Shown here in pieces: positions 33,905-42,768 of a DNA stretch of 64,000 bases; the stretch's first letter is position 1, and every line of letters begins with the position of its first letter. The notes under the pieces are model-generated. The model was not told the origin of the DNA and ran no database searches. It worked only from the letters and a program-made list of their open reading frames with translations. This DNA is from JAVBJN01 sp031546985 (GTDB taxonomy: Bacteria; Bacteroidota; Bacteroidia; Chitinophagales; Chitinophagaceae), in assembly GCA_031546985.1 (NCBI GenBank), contig JAVBJN010000044.1, forward strand, positions 1 to 64,000, read 5' to 3'. The translations under genes were made by a program, and so were the position numbers.

Positions 33905-34963
33905 TTATCGAACTATTCGCATACTATTTCGCTTCGTTAAAGCCTCTTTGTGACGCTCATCTAGCTTAGTGGTTAGCTTTAATGCTTCCTGCATTCTGTT
34001 GCCTAAAGCAGTGGTCAGGGTTATTTTCCTAGAGTACTCGTCGTAGATGTTTACTGATTTAAACTGTGGATTGGCTTCAATGTAAAACTGTTGTTCCTTA
34101 CCATCCTTTAGAAAACTTACAGATTGTCGTGATCCTTGTTTCAGCGAATCCATTAATTTTTCAAATTCACCCTTATTCAATAGTTCCTTCAATGGAAGTC
34201 TTTGCAAAGTTGTTTCGATATCATACCCATAATCCGTTTTGAACTCCTTAATTCGATAATTCCCTTGTGCATCCTTATCACTAAAATCAAACTGTACCCA
34301 AGTATCATTTTTTTGTACTGAACGCCCTGAAAGCAGGTTGTAGGCTTGTAGCACACTTAGGTCACTGTCATACTTCATGCTGAAATACTGTTGCTTGTTT
34401 TCTTCCGGTTTCAGCACATTATGCACCGCCAATAGATATCCTTCAAACTGGTATTGACCAGTTTGATCTTTTGTAAACGTGAGTTGATGATCCAATCTTT
34501 CTTTGTCGGAGATATAGTATGAAACGGGTAGGGTAAACTGTTGTTGGCCCAGTTTAATACTTTCTTCAAGTTTGGGGGTGAAGCCAGTAAAGCCACTCCG
34601 CTGTAATTTGGATGTCAACAAATGAAAATTCTGCTCAAATTGTTTGGCATCCTTTCGTATAGCGGCCTGCTGTTTAAGTGGAGCAACCAACATCCTACGT
34701 ACCACCCGAACCATTAAGTTGGGGTAAAGTTGTTTTTCAATCGTATTTCGCTCCTGTTTTAACATGCGCAAAGCGAAACGTTCTTCCTGATCAAGAGTAT
34801 CTTTATACTTTATGGCTACACTTTCATAAAAGAGACTCTTTTCCTTTAGCAATGATCTGTTGGAGGAAAGGCTGGTCGGAAAAATCTTGGTAAAGCGTTC
34901 TTCCCGTGATCGCCACTGGTTCAGCTCTGCCTCTACTCTGTTAATTGAATGTTGGTTGCTCAT
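33905..34963 (-). CDS. Conjugative-element accessory protein (paralogue 1)
   Basis: This 352-residue protein shares its C-terminal ~200 residues with the gene just upstream (34990-36150). Both contain AYNLLSGR or AYNLLCGR followed by W-V-(Q/K)-F/L-DF-KD, then YGYDIE or YGFNLE and NRQSV- or SRQSV-type repeats. They end with the shared block IEANPQFKS(V/I). Similar proteins are common in conjugative elements of Sphingobacteria; I cannot name a Pfam family with certainty. No signal peptide or membrane segment is visible, so it is probably cytoplasmic. The N-terminal ~120 residues are a charged helical region. The function is unknown. Confidence 0.65.
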   Translation of the reverse strand: MSNQHSINRVEAELNQWRSREERFTKIFPTSLSSNRSLLKEKSLFYESVAIKYKDTLDQEERFALRMLKQERNTIEKQLYPNLMVRVVRRMLVAPLKQQAAIRKDAKQFEQNFHLLTSKLQRSGFTGFTPKLEESIKLGQQQFTLPVSYYISDKERLDHQLTFTKDQTGQYQFEGYLLAVHNVLKPEENKQQYFSMKYDSDLSVLQAYNLLSGRSVQKNDTWVQFDFSDKDAQGNYRIKEFKTDYGYDIETTLQRLPLKELLNKGEFEKLMDSLKQGSRQSVSFLKDGKEQQFYIEANPQFKSVNIYDEYSRKITLTTALGNRMQEALKLTTKLDERHKEALTKRNSMRIVR

Positions 34964-34989
34964 TACTTCTATTTTTATTGTAGCATTCG

Positions 34990-36150
34990 CTACAATGAAT
35001 TGGATTGCCTATTCTTCTTTTTCTTCTCTGGCTTTGGAGGCTCCGGACCATCGGCATCTCCGGAATTTTGGATATTGTTGCTTTCTTTCTTCGCAGCTTG
35101 TCCCTGACTTTCTGATTGCCCCTCTTTTTTAGCGTTTTGCACGCCTTGCTTGCGCATGGAGCTGTCATAGATCGTAATGCTTTTGAATTGTGGGTTCGCC
35201 TCAATGAAGCATGCTTGGTCTTTTCCATCTTTCTGTATGGTGACAGATTGCCGGTTCCCCCTTTCAAGAGAGGCCATGAGTCTTTCTCTTGATTGACTCT
35301 CATTTAGGTCTTTAATAGAAAGTTTTGAAATTTCGTTTTCCAGATTGAACCCATAGTTTTCGTTAAACTTTTGAGTCTTGAAATTGCCAGAAGCATCTGT
35401 TTCCTTAAAGTCGAGCTTAACCCAGGCATTGTACTTCTGATCTTCTTTGTTGGTGAGTTCTTTATAAACTGCCCGGCCACACAGGAGATTATACGCCTCT
35501 TTGAAGGTGTAATTGTTTTCTTTACCTACATAGAAGGTTTGACTCGCCTTTTCTTTATTAGGCTGTTCAAGGCTTACCTGAAAGGAGTTGAAGTAATACA
35601 TATCACTTTTAGCATCCTTTCGGAAATTAAGGATTGCATTTGCCGTCTCATTACCGTGCTTGACCTGGTGGGAAAGCGTAAAGGCCGGCTCCTGTTTTTC
35701 CAGCTTTTCCTTTAATTCGTTGGCCAAACCCTCTCCGAAGCCTGTGTATTTTACCTGGTCTTTCAGGAATTCATAGTTTTTCTGGTTCATGATTTTTGAA
35801 TTTTGATTGTTGTTTAATTGTTCGGTTTCTAATCTCCTATACCACTTGACTACCATTAAGGATATATCAATAGAGCCATCTTTTTCAATCACGAGATCGT
35901 TGTTTTTTACCGCCTCTGACATAGCTCTGTATGCAGACCTTATTGCCAGATAGTTGTAGGTGTCCACATCGGTTGACATTTCATAGCAGAACTTCTGAAC
36001 CTCGCTTTGTTCTGAGAAAGAAAATAGTTCTTCCTTGTTAGCAGAGATTAGGTCGTTATGGAAGGCAATAAATTCATCTCCTTCACTACGTTTTCTTAAC
36101 AAGAATTCAAGCGTATCCTGAAAGTCCTCTTCTTTAATTTTCATATGCAA
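34990..36150 (-). CDS. Conjugative-element accessory protein (paralogue 2)
   Basis: This 386-residue protein is a clear paralogue of the following gene in its middle and C-terminal parts: FTGF/YTGFGEGLANELKEKL, then TLSHQVKHGNETANAILNFRKDAKSDMYYFNSFQVSL and IEANPQFKSITIYD. It also has a ~120-residue helical N-terminal domain that differs from its neighbour, and a Pro-Lys-rich tail (GPEPPKPEKKKKNRQ). The tail suggests nucleic-acid or membrane contact. It is likely cytoplasmic. The arrangement suggests a duplication within the element, followed by divergence of the N-terminus. Confidence 0.65.
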   Translation of the reverse strand: MHMKIKEEDFQDTLEFLLRKRSEGDEFIAFHNDLISANKEELFSFSEQSEVQKFCYEMSTDVDTYNYLAIRSAYRAMSEAVKNNDLVIEKDGSIDISLMVVKWYRRLETEQLNNNQNSKIMNQKNYEFLKDQVKYTGFGEGLANELKEKLEKQEPAFTLSHQVKHGNETANAILNFRKDAKSDMYYFNSFQVSLEQPNKEKASQTFYVGKENNYTFKEAYNLLCGRAVYKELTNKEDQKYNAWVKLDFKETDASGNFKTQKFNENYGFNLENEISKLSIKDLNESQSRERLMASLERGNRQSVTIQKDGKDQACFIEANPQFKSITIYDSSMRKQGVQNAKKEGQSESQGQAAKKESNNIQNSGDADGPEPPKPEKKKKNRQSNSL

Positions 36151-36233
36151 AGAGTATTTATGTGAATGGAGTCACTTTGACGCGAATAGAATGGTTGCTG
36201 ATGGTACTTGGTCCGATAGAGCCTGTACCTTTC

Positions 36234-37094
36234 CTATTTAATGCTCTTCAATTCCTGATCTATCGTGCGGGCCTTGACGATTATTTTGTTCTTTATCTGT
36301 AACTCCAAGTGTCTGCCCCCGTTCTTTTCCATTACTTGAATGAAAAGTTGCTTTTGATCCGGGATCGTCATTTTGGGTAGTGCATAGACAATTGTATGTT
36401 GGCTTTGGCCATCTACAACCCCTGTATTGTCGTGGATGTGTATTGGAGTTACCTCAATCTCCTGACGGGCGGTTCGTTTGGCTATCTTCTTGTCCCGGAT
36501 ATAGAACCGCAATTGGTCAATGTCGTAATTGATATTGGAATAGTTCTGAATGTTTACCCTGTAATACATGACGTTATCCAGAATAAAGAGTCCATTCATT
36601 TGAACGTGGATTCCGAATTTCTTACCCTTTATCATACAGGTTTTTCTTTCGGCAGCAGCAACTTTTCGCGAAGCATTTTCTACCTCCGCTATATTATAAT
36701 TCTCAGTTGTTAAGGTGGCCAATTGGGCTATTGGCTCCGTATTGAGGAATGCTAAGTTCAATACCGGGGGGTGGGCAGCATAATTCAATAAAAATGAATA
36801 GAGCCTACCTTCTGCGGTGATCACCGTAAGGTTGGTTTCTTTGAAATCTTCGTTACCTGCCTTTATCTGGAGGATGTTTTCAGCTCCTATCGCCTTCTGT
36901 GCTAAAATAGATTGACTGCCTCTGTCCACACTCTTGATGGCATAAGGAAATACCAGGTTTGTCGTTTTGAGATAGGTTATTGAAAGTTGGTATGATTCAA
37001 TAGGCGATACAGTGAACTTTACGTTCTGTGAAAATGCCTTAGCATTGAAGAAAAAAAGAATAATTCCTGCTATTGCTACACAAATCTTTTTCAT
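36234..37094 (-). CDS. traN: Conjugative transposon protein TraN
   Basis: The start at 37094 gives a protein of 286 residues with a signal peptide (MKKICVAIAGIILFFFNAKAFSQ) directly at the N-terminus and no overlap with traM; upstream in-frame Met codons would put the signal 24 residues inside. The mature part has the DUF4138-type layout of TraN: YQLSITYLKTTNLVFPYAIKSVDRGSQSILAQKA, then FGIHVQMNGLFILDNVMYYRVNIQNYSNINYDIDQLRFYIRD. TraN is an outer-membrane or periplasmic component of the Bacteroidota type IV secretion apparatus, comparable in position to VirB9. It follows traM by 52 bp. Confidence 0.85.
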   Translation of the reverse strand: MKKICVAIAGIILFFFNAKAFSQNVKFTVSPIESYQLSITYLKTTNLVFPYAIKSVDRGSQSILAQKAIGAENILQIKAGNEDFKETNLTVITAEGRLYSFLLNYAAHPPVLNLAFLNTEPIAQLATLTTENYNIAEVENASRKVAAAERKTCMIKGKKFGIHVQMNGLFILDNVMYYRVNIQNYSNINYDIDQLRFYIRDKKIAKRTARQEIEVTPIHIHDNTGVVDGQSQHTIVYALPKMTIPDQKQLFIQVMEKNGGRHLELQIKNKIIVKARTIDQELKSIK

Positions 37095-37146
37095 CTTGGA
37101 TTTTTTTGAATAATAAAATGTTGTTGTACTGTCTGTGAAGAGGATA

Positions 37147-38409
37147 TCAGTTTGCCTGTTTTTCATCCCGTAGGAGAATGCGGTAACCAGCTTTAATGGT
37201 TACTTTTACGAGCTTTACCTTTTTGCCGATTAAACTTCGGGCAGCCTCTATGCCTGCACTCGCTGCCTGTGCACCCAATGAAGGATCTAAGGATGTTAGT
37301 CCGAAACTCTGGACGCTTCGCTCTGCGGATTGTTTGGCAACGTCCCTTGAAATAGCTCCGGGAATGTAAATTCCATCCATCCCATCCATATCAAACACTG
37401 ACAATTGCACTGGAAAGAGATTGTTATGGTGGCGTAAACCTTTAATCTTAATAACCAGCCTTTCGCCATTTAATTTAGCCTCACCATACAGGAAACTGTT
37501 TTTGGGAATAAGCTCGCCATTGATGAATACATCATTTTCCAGCATCAATTTCACGGTAGATCCATCTACTACGGTCTGAGTTTCATAGACAATGGCTTGA
37601 ATTGCATTTGGAGACTGGTTTGAAGGAGCAGGATCGTTTAATGAATAAAATCCATTTTGTTGAATATCACTTTGCGGTAATTCATGTAATAGTGATACTG
37701 GTATTTCCGTACTGGACGTTGAAACAGCGAATACCTGGTCTTTTTTTAATTCCGAAGCTTGTCTTGTTTTTTCCTTTACGCGATCAGGATGCTGTATGTC
37801 AAGAATCTTTTCTAGCATACCATTGAGTTGCTTCAGTTCGGGGTCTTCGCTATTAGATTGGTTCATCATATCCATCATTTGCTCCAGGCGCTCAACTTCT
37901 GGGTTATCTACCGCTGCACTCGCCGGGCTCCTCTTATAGGAGGTATAATCCTCCGATTCAGACATTGCCTGCTGCGGCTTATTTAATTCTTTATCTAGTT
38001 CGGCCAACTTTTGGTAAATCTTCTGTTCATTAGAAGGGGTGGAAGAACGATCACTTGATGTATTTAGGCCACTACCAGATAATGACTGATCAAAGATTTC
38101 CTCTTCTACCGTATCGGAAAACATTGCGCTACTGTAATTGGGGTCATTTTGTATCAACTCCTTAAATTTCATTGAATCGGCCTGCGCCAAGTCATAGTAG
38201 CTCAATTTATCCATCGCTTTATCTTCCTTTAAATTAGCATCTGGAAGGTTACTGTTAAATCCCGCTATTTGAGAGGGTTGAGCCTCTACTTTTTGTGGGT
38301 TACCACCGCCAAGTGCCCAAAAGATCATAGTGATAAAGGGAAGGGCAAGTAAAGGGAGAACTATGAACAACTTGCGTTGCCTTTTTACCTTTTCATTTTG
38401 CTTATTCAT
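37147..38409 (-). CDS. traM: Conjugative transposon protein TraM
   Basis: This 420-residue protein has one N-terminal membrane anchor (LFIVLPLLALPFITMIFWALGGG). A long Gln/Asp/Ser-rich spacer follows, and then a compact beta domain containing SPNAIQAIVYETQTVVDGSTVKLML and ANFLYGEAKLNGERL-type sequence (here PKNSFLYGEAKLNGERLVIKIKG). The C-terminus has GIYIPGAISRDVAKQSAERSVQ. This matches the TraM/DUF3714 family, which corresponds to VirB10 and spans the periplasm in the T4SS channel. It precedes traN in the leftward operon, as in CTnDOT-type elements. Confidence 0.88.
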   Translation of the reverse strand: MNKQNEKVKRQRKLFIVLPLLALPFITMIFWALGGGNPQKVEAQPSQIAGFNSNLPDANLKEDKAMDKLSYYDLAQADSMKFKELIQNDPNYSSAMFSDTVEEEIFDQSLSGSGLNTSSDRSSTPSNEQKIYQKLAELDKELNKPQQAMSESEDYTSYKRSPASAAVDNPEVERLEQMMDMMNQSNSEDPELKQLNGMLEKILDIQHPDRVKEKTRQASELKKDQVFAVSTSSTEIPVSLLHELPQSDIQQNGFYSLNDPAPSNQSPNAIQAIVYETQTVVDGSTVKLMLENDVFINGELIPKNSFLYGEAKLNGERLVIKIKGLRHHNNLFPVQLSVFDMDGMDGIYIPGAISRDVAKQSAERSVQSFGLTSLDPSLGAQAASAGIEAARSLIGKKVKLVKVTIKAGYRILLRDEKQAN

Positions 38410-38414
38410 AAAAC

Positions 38415-38894
38415 CTATTTTTTTTGTGAATGATAATATTGTTCCAGTGCCTGTATGCTATCCATTAGCCCGGGCCTTTGGTAAAGAATGCTGTCGTATT
38501 TCCTACTGCCATCAGGACTTCGGGCCAGACTATCCATGAATTGCTTATATCTCCGGATACGCTGGAATTCGACCTCCTGCATCAGAGCTTTTATAGGTGG
38601 ATCACCCGTTTGGGTCATGCAAGCTGGCTTGCGGATATGCGTAATCCTAATCAAAGAGATGGCAGGGGAATAGAGACTATTTATTATTAGGTAACCGCTA
38701 TAGCCCCCTGATAGAAGAACAAACAAAAGGAGAATAACAGTCCAATTTTTTTTGGACAGTCTGGCGGTACGCCTGGCCATCCATTTCGCCCAACGTATTT
38801 GTAACCGTTTGTATAGTGAGGGCAATTCAGGATGCCGGTTTTCTTTATTTGCCTCCCCTGTGACAACTCTTTTTCTTTTAAATAATTTCAACAT
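38415..38894 (-). CDS. Transfer-operon membrane protein in the TraL position
   Basis: The 159-residue protein has one membrane segment (NWTVILLLFVLLSGGYSGYLII) after a basic 60-residue cytoplasmic N-terminus, and a polar C-terminal tail on the other side. It lies between traK and traM (gaps of 11 and 5 bp), where CTnDOT-type operons carry traL (DUF3989). It is longer than the usual TraL and I see no firm signature, so I leave the symbol empty. It is probably an inner-membrane scaffold of the transfer machine. Confidence 0.65.
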   Translation of the reverse strand: MLKLFKRKRVVTGEANKENRHPELPSLYKRLQIRWAKWMARRTARLSKKNWTVILLLFVLLSGGYSGYLIINSLYSPAISLIRITHIRKPACMTQTGDPPIKALMQEVEFQRIRRYKQFMDSLARSPDGSRKYDSILYQRPGLMDSIQALEQYYHSQKK

Positions 38895-38905
38895 GGTATT
38901 TCGTT

Positions 38906-39529
38906 TTATTGCCTTCTGTTTTCTGTTTTCAAATCCCGGTTTTCAATAGTATTCCAGCGTTCGATGAGGAATCCGTGAGGGTTATTATCACTGCGGGAAA
39001 CGTTACGTAATGCCCCTTCGGTCGTAAGGCTTCGCATCGTAATGCTGGTTGGGCGGATAATGTTTTGCGTAGCATAACAACGGAAGCGATATGGGTATTC
39101 ATTAATATCAATCGTCACACTATCGACTTTAATGGTCTGGTTAATGTTTCCTGAGATTAAACCTGCGTAGTAGCCATTTTCCTTCAGATCGTCATAGGTT
39201 CTTTTTGCACTGCCATCAGCGAGATAAAGGGCTTTCGTGATCCCACTTTGGATCGCTTTGTCATCTGGGTCTAGCGTGAAAAATAAATTGTGAAATGTTT
39301 TGACATGGTCCCTCGCTTCGATAGGTATGTTATCTTTTCTTTCAGATGAATACGCCTCCAACGCCTTTCCGTTTGCCAGGATGTAAATCTTGCCCTGCAT
39401 CTGGGATATGAGCATAAAACTCTTGTAGACAGCAAAACAGGATATTAGCATGCACCCAACAATGACGAGCATAGTAAACCCCCTTACATGCTTAAAAGCC
39501 GTATCAATATTTTTCATTTTGGTGAACAT
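38906..39529 (-). CDS. traK: Conjugative transposon protein TraK
   Basis: This 207-residue protein has the VirB8-like design: a short cytoplasmic N-terminus, one TM helix (GFTMLVIVGCMLISCFAVYKSFMLI) and a periplasmic domain. Landmarks are IEARDHVKTFHNLFFTLDPDDKAIQSGITKALYLADGSAKRTYDDLKENGYYAGLI and SVTIDINEYPYRFRCYATQNIIRPTSI, both typical of TraK. It is part of the inner-membrane T4SS complex. It lies between traJ and the TraL-position gene, in the conserved order. The extreme C-terminus (LKTENRRQ) is encoded by a short purine-rich repeat. The start might be the Met at 39517. Confidence 0.88.
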   Translation of the reverse strand: MFTKMKNIDTAFKHVRGFTMLVIVGCMLISCFAVYKSFMLISQMQGKIYILANGKALEAYSSERKDNIPIEARDHVKTFHNLFFTLDPDDKAIQSGITKALYLADGSAKRTYDDLKENGYYAGLISGNINQTIKVDSVTIDINEYPYRFRCYATQNIIRPTSITMRSLTTEGALRNVSRSDNNPHGFLIERWNTIENRDLKTENRRQ

Positions 39530-39546
39530 GTTGGTGGTATTTAGTA

Positions 39547-40758
39547 TTAGGTGTTGCCTTTTAATTTGTCGCCCATGTAACCAGATGAGCCGGAATCGGA
39601 CTTGTCGTTGAAGTAAGGAGCTGATGAACCGTGATTTGCCATGCTCTGTGACATTCGACCTGCCGCATTACCCATTGCATCTGCGGCAATGCTAGCTCCG
39701 GAAGAAACTGCTCCGATAGCACTACTTGATGAACTGCTGAACATATTGGTAACTTTTTGACCCAATGCACCGCCGCCACCGGCATTGACAATGTAGTTGG
39801 CAACAGAAGGAACTGTGAAATACCCAACTATCCCGATAATCATAAAAACGAGATAGGCCATGTCCGTTCGGCTAAAGAAAGTATCACCATAAGCCTGGAC
39901 CTGCGATAAATCCAGCTCCAGCATTTTTTCCTGGATCTTGCCGATAATGCTGCCAAAGATGTTGGCGACCGGTAACCATAAGAAAATATTAATATAACGT
40001 GCCAGCCAGACCGTAAGGGTATGCTGAAACCCATCAAAGACCGAAATGCCAAATACCAAGGGTCCCAATATGGACAACACAACCAATTGGAAGGTGCGTA
40101 GGGTGTCAATACACAATGCGGCAGCCTCAAATAATACCCGTAGTACTTCACTCATCCATTCTTTGACAGAATTGCGAAAATTATAGGAGGCCTTTGACAT
40201 TGCGAATTTGATATCATTACCAATGCCTTCAATAAAACCTTCGTCTGAAGGATCTGCATTATCGTTGGTGTATTTATACCATTTATCCTGATCGCCACTT
40301 CCATTTTCTCCCACATACATTTGCCAGGCATTTGTTTTTTTGATGGCCTCTTCTTTCTTTTTCAGCAGAACCGCAATGGCCTTGTTGGAACCCTCCACCA
40401 TTGCAGATGTAGCAGTTACAGTCGGTTGCATTACACCATTGATCATCCCCAAAACTGAAGGGAAAATCAGGATACAGAAACCTATAACAAATGGCCGGAA
40501 TAGGGGATAGAAGTCGATAGGTTCCGCTCGGGCAAGGTGTCCCCATATTCGGGATGCGATGAACCATATAGCACCAAATCCAGCGATGCCTCGACCTACA
40601 CCGATGAGTTTACTACATAACGGCATCATCTCATCATACAGCTTGGCCAGAACGCTATGTAAGCTGTTCATTTCATCTGCAATGCCTTGTGCATTGCTCA
40701 TATAAGGCAATACCATTCCCACTACCGCCAGTATGGCGGTTATTCTTCTCTTTGCCAT
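39547..40758 (-). CDS. traJ: Conjugative transposon protein TraJ
   Basis: The 403-residue protein has a signal-like N-terminus (MAKRRITAILAVVGMVLPYMSNAQ) and about six further membrane helices, including IGVGRGIAGFGAIWFIASRIWGHLARAEPIDFYPLFRPFVIGFCILIFPSVL. The C-terminal ~80 residues are Gly-, Ser- and Ala-rich. This matches TraJ, the VirB6/TrbL-like polytopic channel protein. The segment LDFIE/VDGFQHTLTVWLARYINIFLWLPVANIFGSIIGKIQ is typical. It is followed by traK (17 bp) and preceded by the third TraI-like gene (11 bp), in the standard order. Confidence 0.88.
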   Translation of the reverse strand: MAKRRITAILAVVGMVLPYMSNAQGIADEMNSLHSVLAKLYDEMMPLCSKLIGVGRGIAGFGAIWFIASRIWGHLARAEPIDFYPLFRPFVIGFCILIFPSVLGMINGVMQPTVTATSAMVEGSNKAIAVLLKKKEEAIKKTNAWQMYVGENGSGDQDKWYKYTNDNADPSDEGFIEGIGNDIKFAMSKASYNFRNSVKEWMSEVLRVLFEAAALCIDTLRTFQLVVLSILGPLVFGISVFDGFQHTLTVWLARYINIFLWLPVANIFGSIIGKIQEKMLELDLSQVQAYGDTFFSRTDMAYLVFMIIGIVGYFTVPSVANYIVNAGGGGALGQKVTNMFSSSSSSAIGAVSSGASIAADAMGNAAGRMSQSMANHGSSAPYFNDKSDSGSSGYMGDKLKGNT

Positions 40759-40769
40759 GGGTTTATTTT

Positions 40770-41408
40770 TTAATCTTTTACACCATATACGCTCCTAAGC
40801 GTTGTAGCATCGTTTTTTTCTTTGGCCCGCTGCACCGCGAGTACCGTCGTATTGTTATTGAAATAGCGTAGGAACGTTAATTTGTCCTGCATTTCGAGAT
40901 AGATTTGATCGATGGCCTTCAATCGCTCATCATCTGTCATCCGCATTTTGTTGGCGGTAATTACACCTGCGAGTTCATCCAGGTTTCTCAGGCTTTGTTG
41001 AAACAAGTTGTTGTATACGCGTCCCAGATAGACCAACTCTTGTTCGTTAAAGTTGTTGTCTTTCTGAAAGCGGTTAAATGCGCTTTTGTATTCCTGGATA
41101 AGAATGATCTGATAGTTGATGATGTCTGCCACCCGTTTGTATTTTTTTACGGAAGGATTAACTTGTAGTAAGCCATCCAAAAAGGCTTTATGAAGACTGA
41201 AATTCCCCTCGGAGATACTCTTTACAGTATTGTAACCGCCTTCCAGGATTTGGTATCCTGCTTTCATGTCTTTTAGAATTTGCTTAAACTGGGCTAATTT
41301 TTCTACATTCAACAGCAGTTGTGCGATCTCATCGACCTGGGCTGATGCCTTAAGGACAGTCAGTGCCGCACATACTGATAGGCAGGTAATGATTAGTATC
41401 TTTTTCAT
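40770..41408 (-). CDS. TraI-like transfer protein, third paralogue
   Basis: The 212-residue secreted protein (signal peptide ending ASAQ) is largely helical. Its core is shared with the two genes upstream: a KVADIINYQIILIQEYK helix, then NEQELVYLGRVYNNLFQQSLRNLDELAGVITANKMRMTDDERLKAIDQIYLEMQDKL and a final Arg-rich helix. The family resembles the Bacteroidota TraI proteins and the VirB5/TrbJ class, which sit at the tip or base of the pilus. It precedes traJ by 11 bp. The three consecutive copies probably arose by duplication and may form a hetero-oligomer. Confidence 0.75.
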   Translation of the reverse strand: MKKILIITCLSVCAALTVLKASAQVDEIAQLLLNVEKLAQFKQILKDMKAGYQILEGGYNTVKSISEGNFSLHKAFLDGLLQVNPSVKKYKRVADIINYQIILIQEYKSAFNRFQKDNNFNEQELVYLGRVYNNLFQQSLRNLDELAGVITANKMRMTDDERLKAIDQIYLEMQDKLTFLRYFNNNTTVLAVQRAKEKNDATTLRSVYGVKD

Positions 41409-41414
41409 GTCAGG

Positions 41415-42062
41415 TTATTTTTTAATGCCTTGCCATACACGGCTGGTTTGTATAGCCGTGTTTTCCCTTATTCTCGAAATTGCCTGAGTCTTTAACTCGT
41501 TACTAAACTTTTGTGAGAAGGTGTATTGATCCTGTACATCCAGATAAAGCTTGTCTATCCTTGCTATGCGTGCGTGATCTTCCATTTCCAGTTGACCGTT
41601 CGTCGTAATCAGGGTCAGTTCGTCTAAAGTGCGTCCGCAATCGTCCAGTAGCCGTTCAAAAACGCTTCGGATGTAATCCAGCTCTTCTTCATTAAAAGCA
41701 TTACTTCGGGTAACCTGCCTATAGTTTCGTTTGTACTCCTGCAGGATTCTTACCTGCATCGCTACGATGTCAGCTACTTTGGCGTACTGCTTTATTTGAG
41801 GGTTTACCTTTTTCAGCGAATTGAAGTAGTCTCCATGTAAGTTCAATTCTCCTTTGGTCAGCCCACTGATGGTTGTTAGCCCTTCTTTGGCTATTTTATA
41901 CCCCTTCTGCCCATATTCGAGATAAACCTGCAATGCTGCAATCTGTTGGATCAGGTATTTCTTTTGCGTCTTTTTCTGCTGGAACCATTCAGCAGATGTC
42001 TGGGCGTTAATGGTTTCGGATACTGTAGTAAGGATGAACAGGAGCAAGCATATCTTCTTCAT
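41415..42062 (-). CDS. TraI-like transfer protein, second paralogue
   Basis: The 215-residue product (start at 42062, placed directly on the signal peptide MKKICLLLFILTTVSETINAQ) is a helical secreted protein. It shares with its neighbours the pattern KVADIVAMQVRILQEYKRNYRQ ... FNEEELDYIRSVFERLLDDCGRTLDELTLITTNGQLEMEDHARIARIDKLYLDVQDQY. The role is likely in T4SS pilus assembly or as a periplasmic component, as proposed for TraI and VirB5-like proteins. It is separated by 6 and 7 bp from the flanking paralogues, so all three are in one operon. Confidence 0.75.
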   Translation of the reverse strand: MKKICLLLFILTTVSETINAQTSAEWFQQKKTQKKYLIQQIAALQVYLEYGQKGYKIAKEGLTTISGLTKGELNLHGDYFNSLKKVNPQIKQYAKVADIVAMQVRILQEYKRNYRQVTRSNAFNEEELDYIRSVFERLLDDCGRTLDELTLITTNGQLEMEDHARIARIDKLYLDVQDQYTFSQKFSNELKTQAISRIRENTAIQTSRVWQGIKK

Positions 42063-42069
42063 AATTGAC

Positions 42070-42756
42070 CTATTTAATTCCATAAAGTGTTTTCACTACG
42101 TCTACCTCGTGTTGCGTCTTGGCCCGTTGAAGACTCAGCAATATGTTTTGCTGGTTGAATCGGGTGAGGTCACTATAATTGTTGTCCACCTGGTCAGCCG
42201 CCTTGTTGATAATGTCTAATCGTTGGGCATCACTCATTTGCATCGTAAAGGATTTTACGATCAAGGTGATTTGGTCGATGTTCTTCAGGCTTTCCGCCAA
42301 TATGCCCGAATAGACCTTAGCCATGTATTCCAGTTCGTTTGTTGTGAAATGCCGGTCCTTGTTCAATACATTCCAGATACGGTTGTATTCCTCCATCAAC
42401 CTGACTTGCTTTTGGGATATATCACGAATCCGCTGGTAATAGGAGATGATTGATTTTACTTTGGCCAGCTCTTCATAATATTTACGGTACTGTTCCTTTT
42501 GCTTTTCAGCCCATCCGGAAATTTCCTTGAGTTTTAGTTTAGATAAGGTGTTTTCCAGTGTTTTTTGGGCATTCTGGAGCCAGATGGTTTTGTTTTGTAA
42601 CCGTTGTATCTGCAAGTCAACAGCCTTAATGACTTTTATCACCGCTTTTTTGATGATCTCCAAAATGGCTATTGGTGTAGCATTCGCCTGGTTGGTTGGA
42701 AGCACAGTTAAGGAAAGACATAATGCCAACGTCAGCATCTTCATCACTTTTTTCAT
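42070..42756 (-). CDS. traI: TraI-like transfer protein, first paralogue
   Basis: The 228-residue protein has a signal peptide (LALCLSLTVLPTNQANA) followed by long helices: KAVIKVIKAVDLQIQRLQNKTIWLQNAQKTLENTLSKLKLKEISGWAEKQKEQYRKYYEEL. The same closing module as its two downstream paralogues follows (NELEYMAKVYSGILAESLKNIDQITLIVKSFTMQMSDAQRLDIINKAADQV). This is the arrangement usually annotated TraI in Sphingobacterial conjugative elements. It lies 12 bp after the TraG ATPase gene. Among the three paralogues it is the most complete at the N-terminus, and I take it as the ancestral copy. Confidence 0.75.
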   Translation of the reverse strand: MKKVMKMLTLALCLSLTVLPTNQANATPIAILEIIKKAVIKVIKAVDLQIQRLQNKTIWLQNAQKTLENTLSKLKLKEISGWAEKQKEQYRKYYEELAKVKSIISYYQRIRDISQKQVRLMEEYNRIWNVLNKDRHFTTNELEYMAKVYSGILAESLKNIDQITLIVKSFTMQMSDAQRLDIINKAADQVDNNYSDLTRFNQQNILLSLQRAKTQHEVDVVKTLYGIK

Positions 42757-42768
42757 ATCACATAGGTT

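Noticed and set aside
34860..35132. Plus-strand 90-codon frame inside the accessory-gene pair
   Set aside because: It overlaps the junction of two clear minus-strand genes and has no start context or family.
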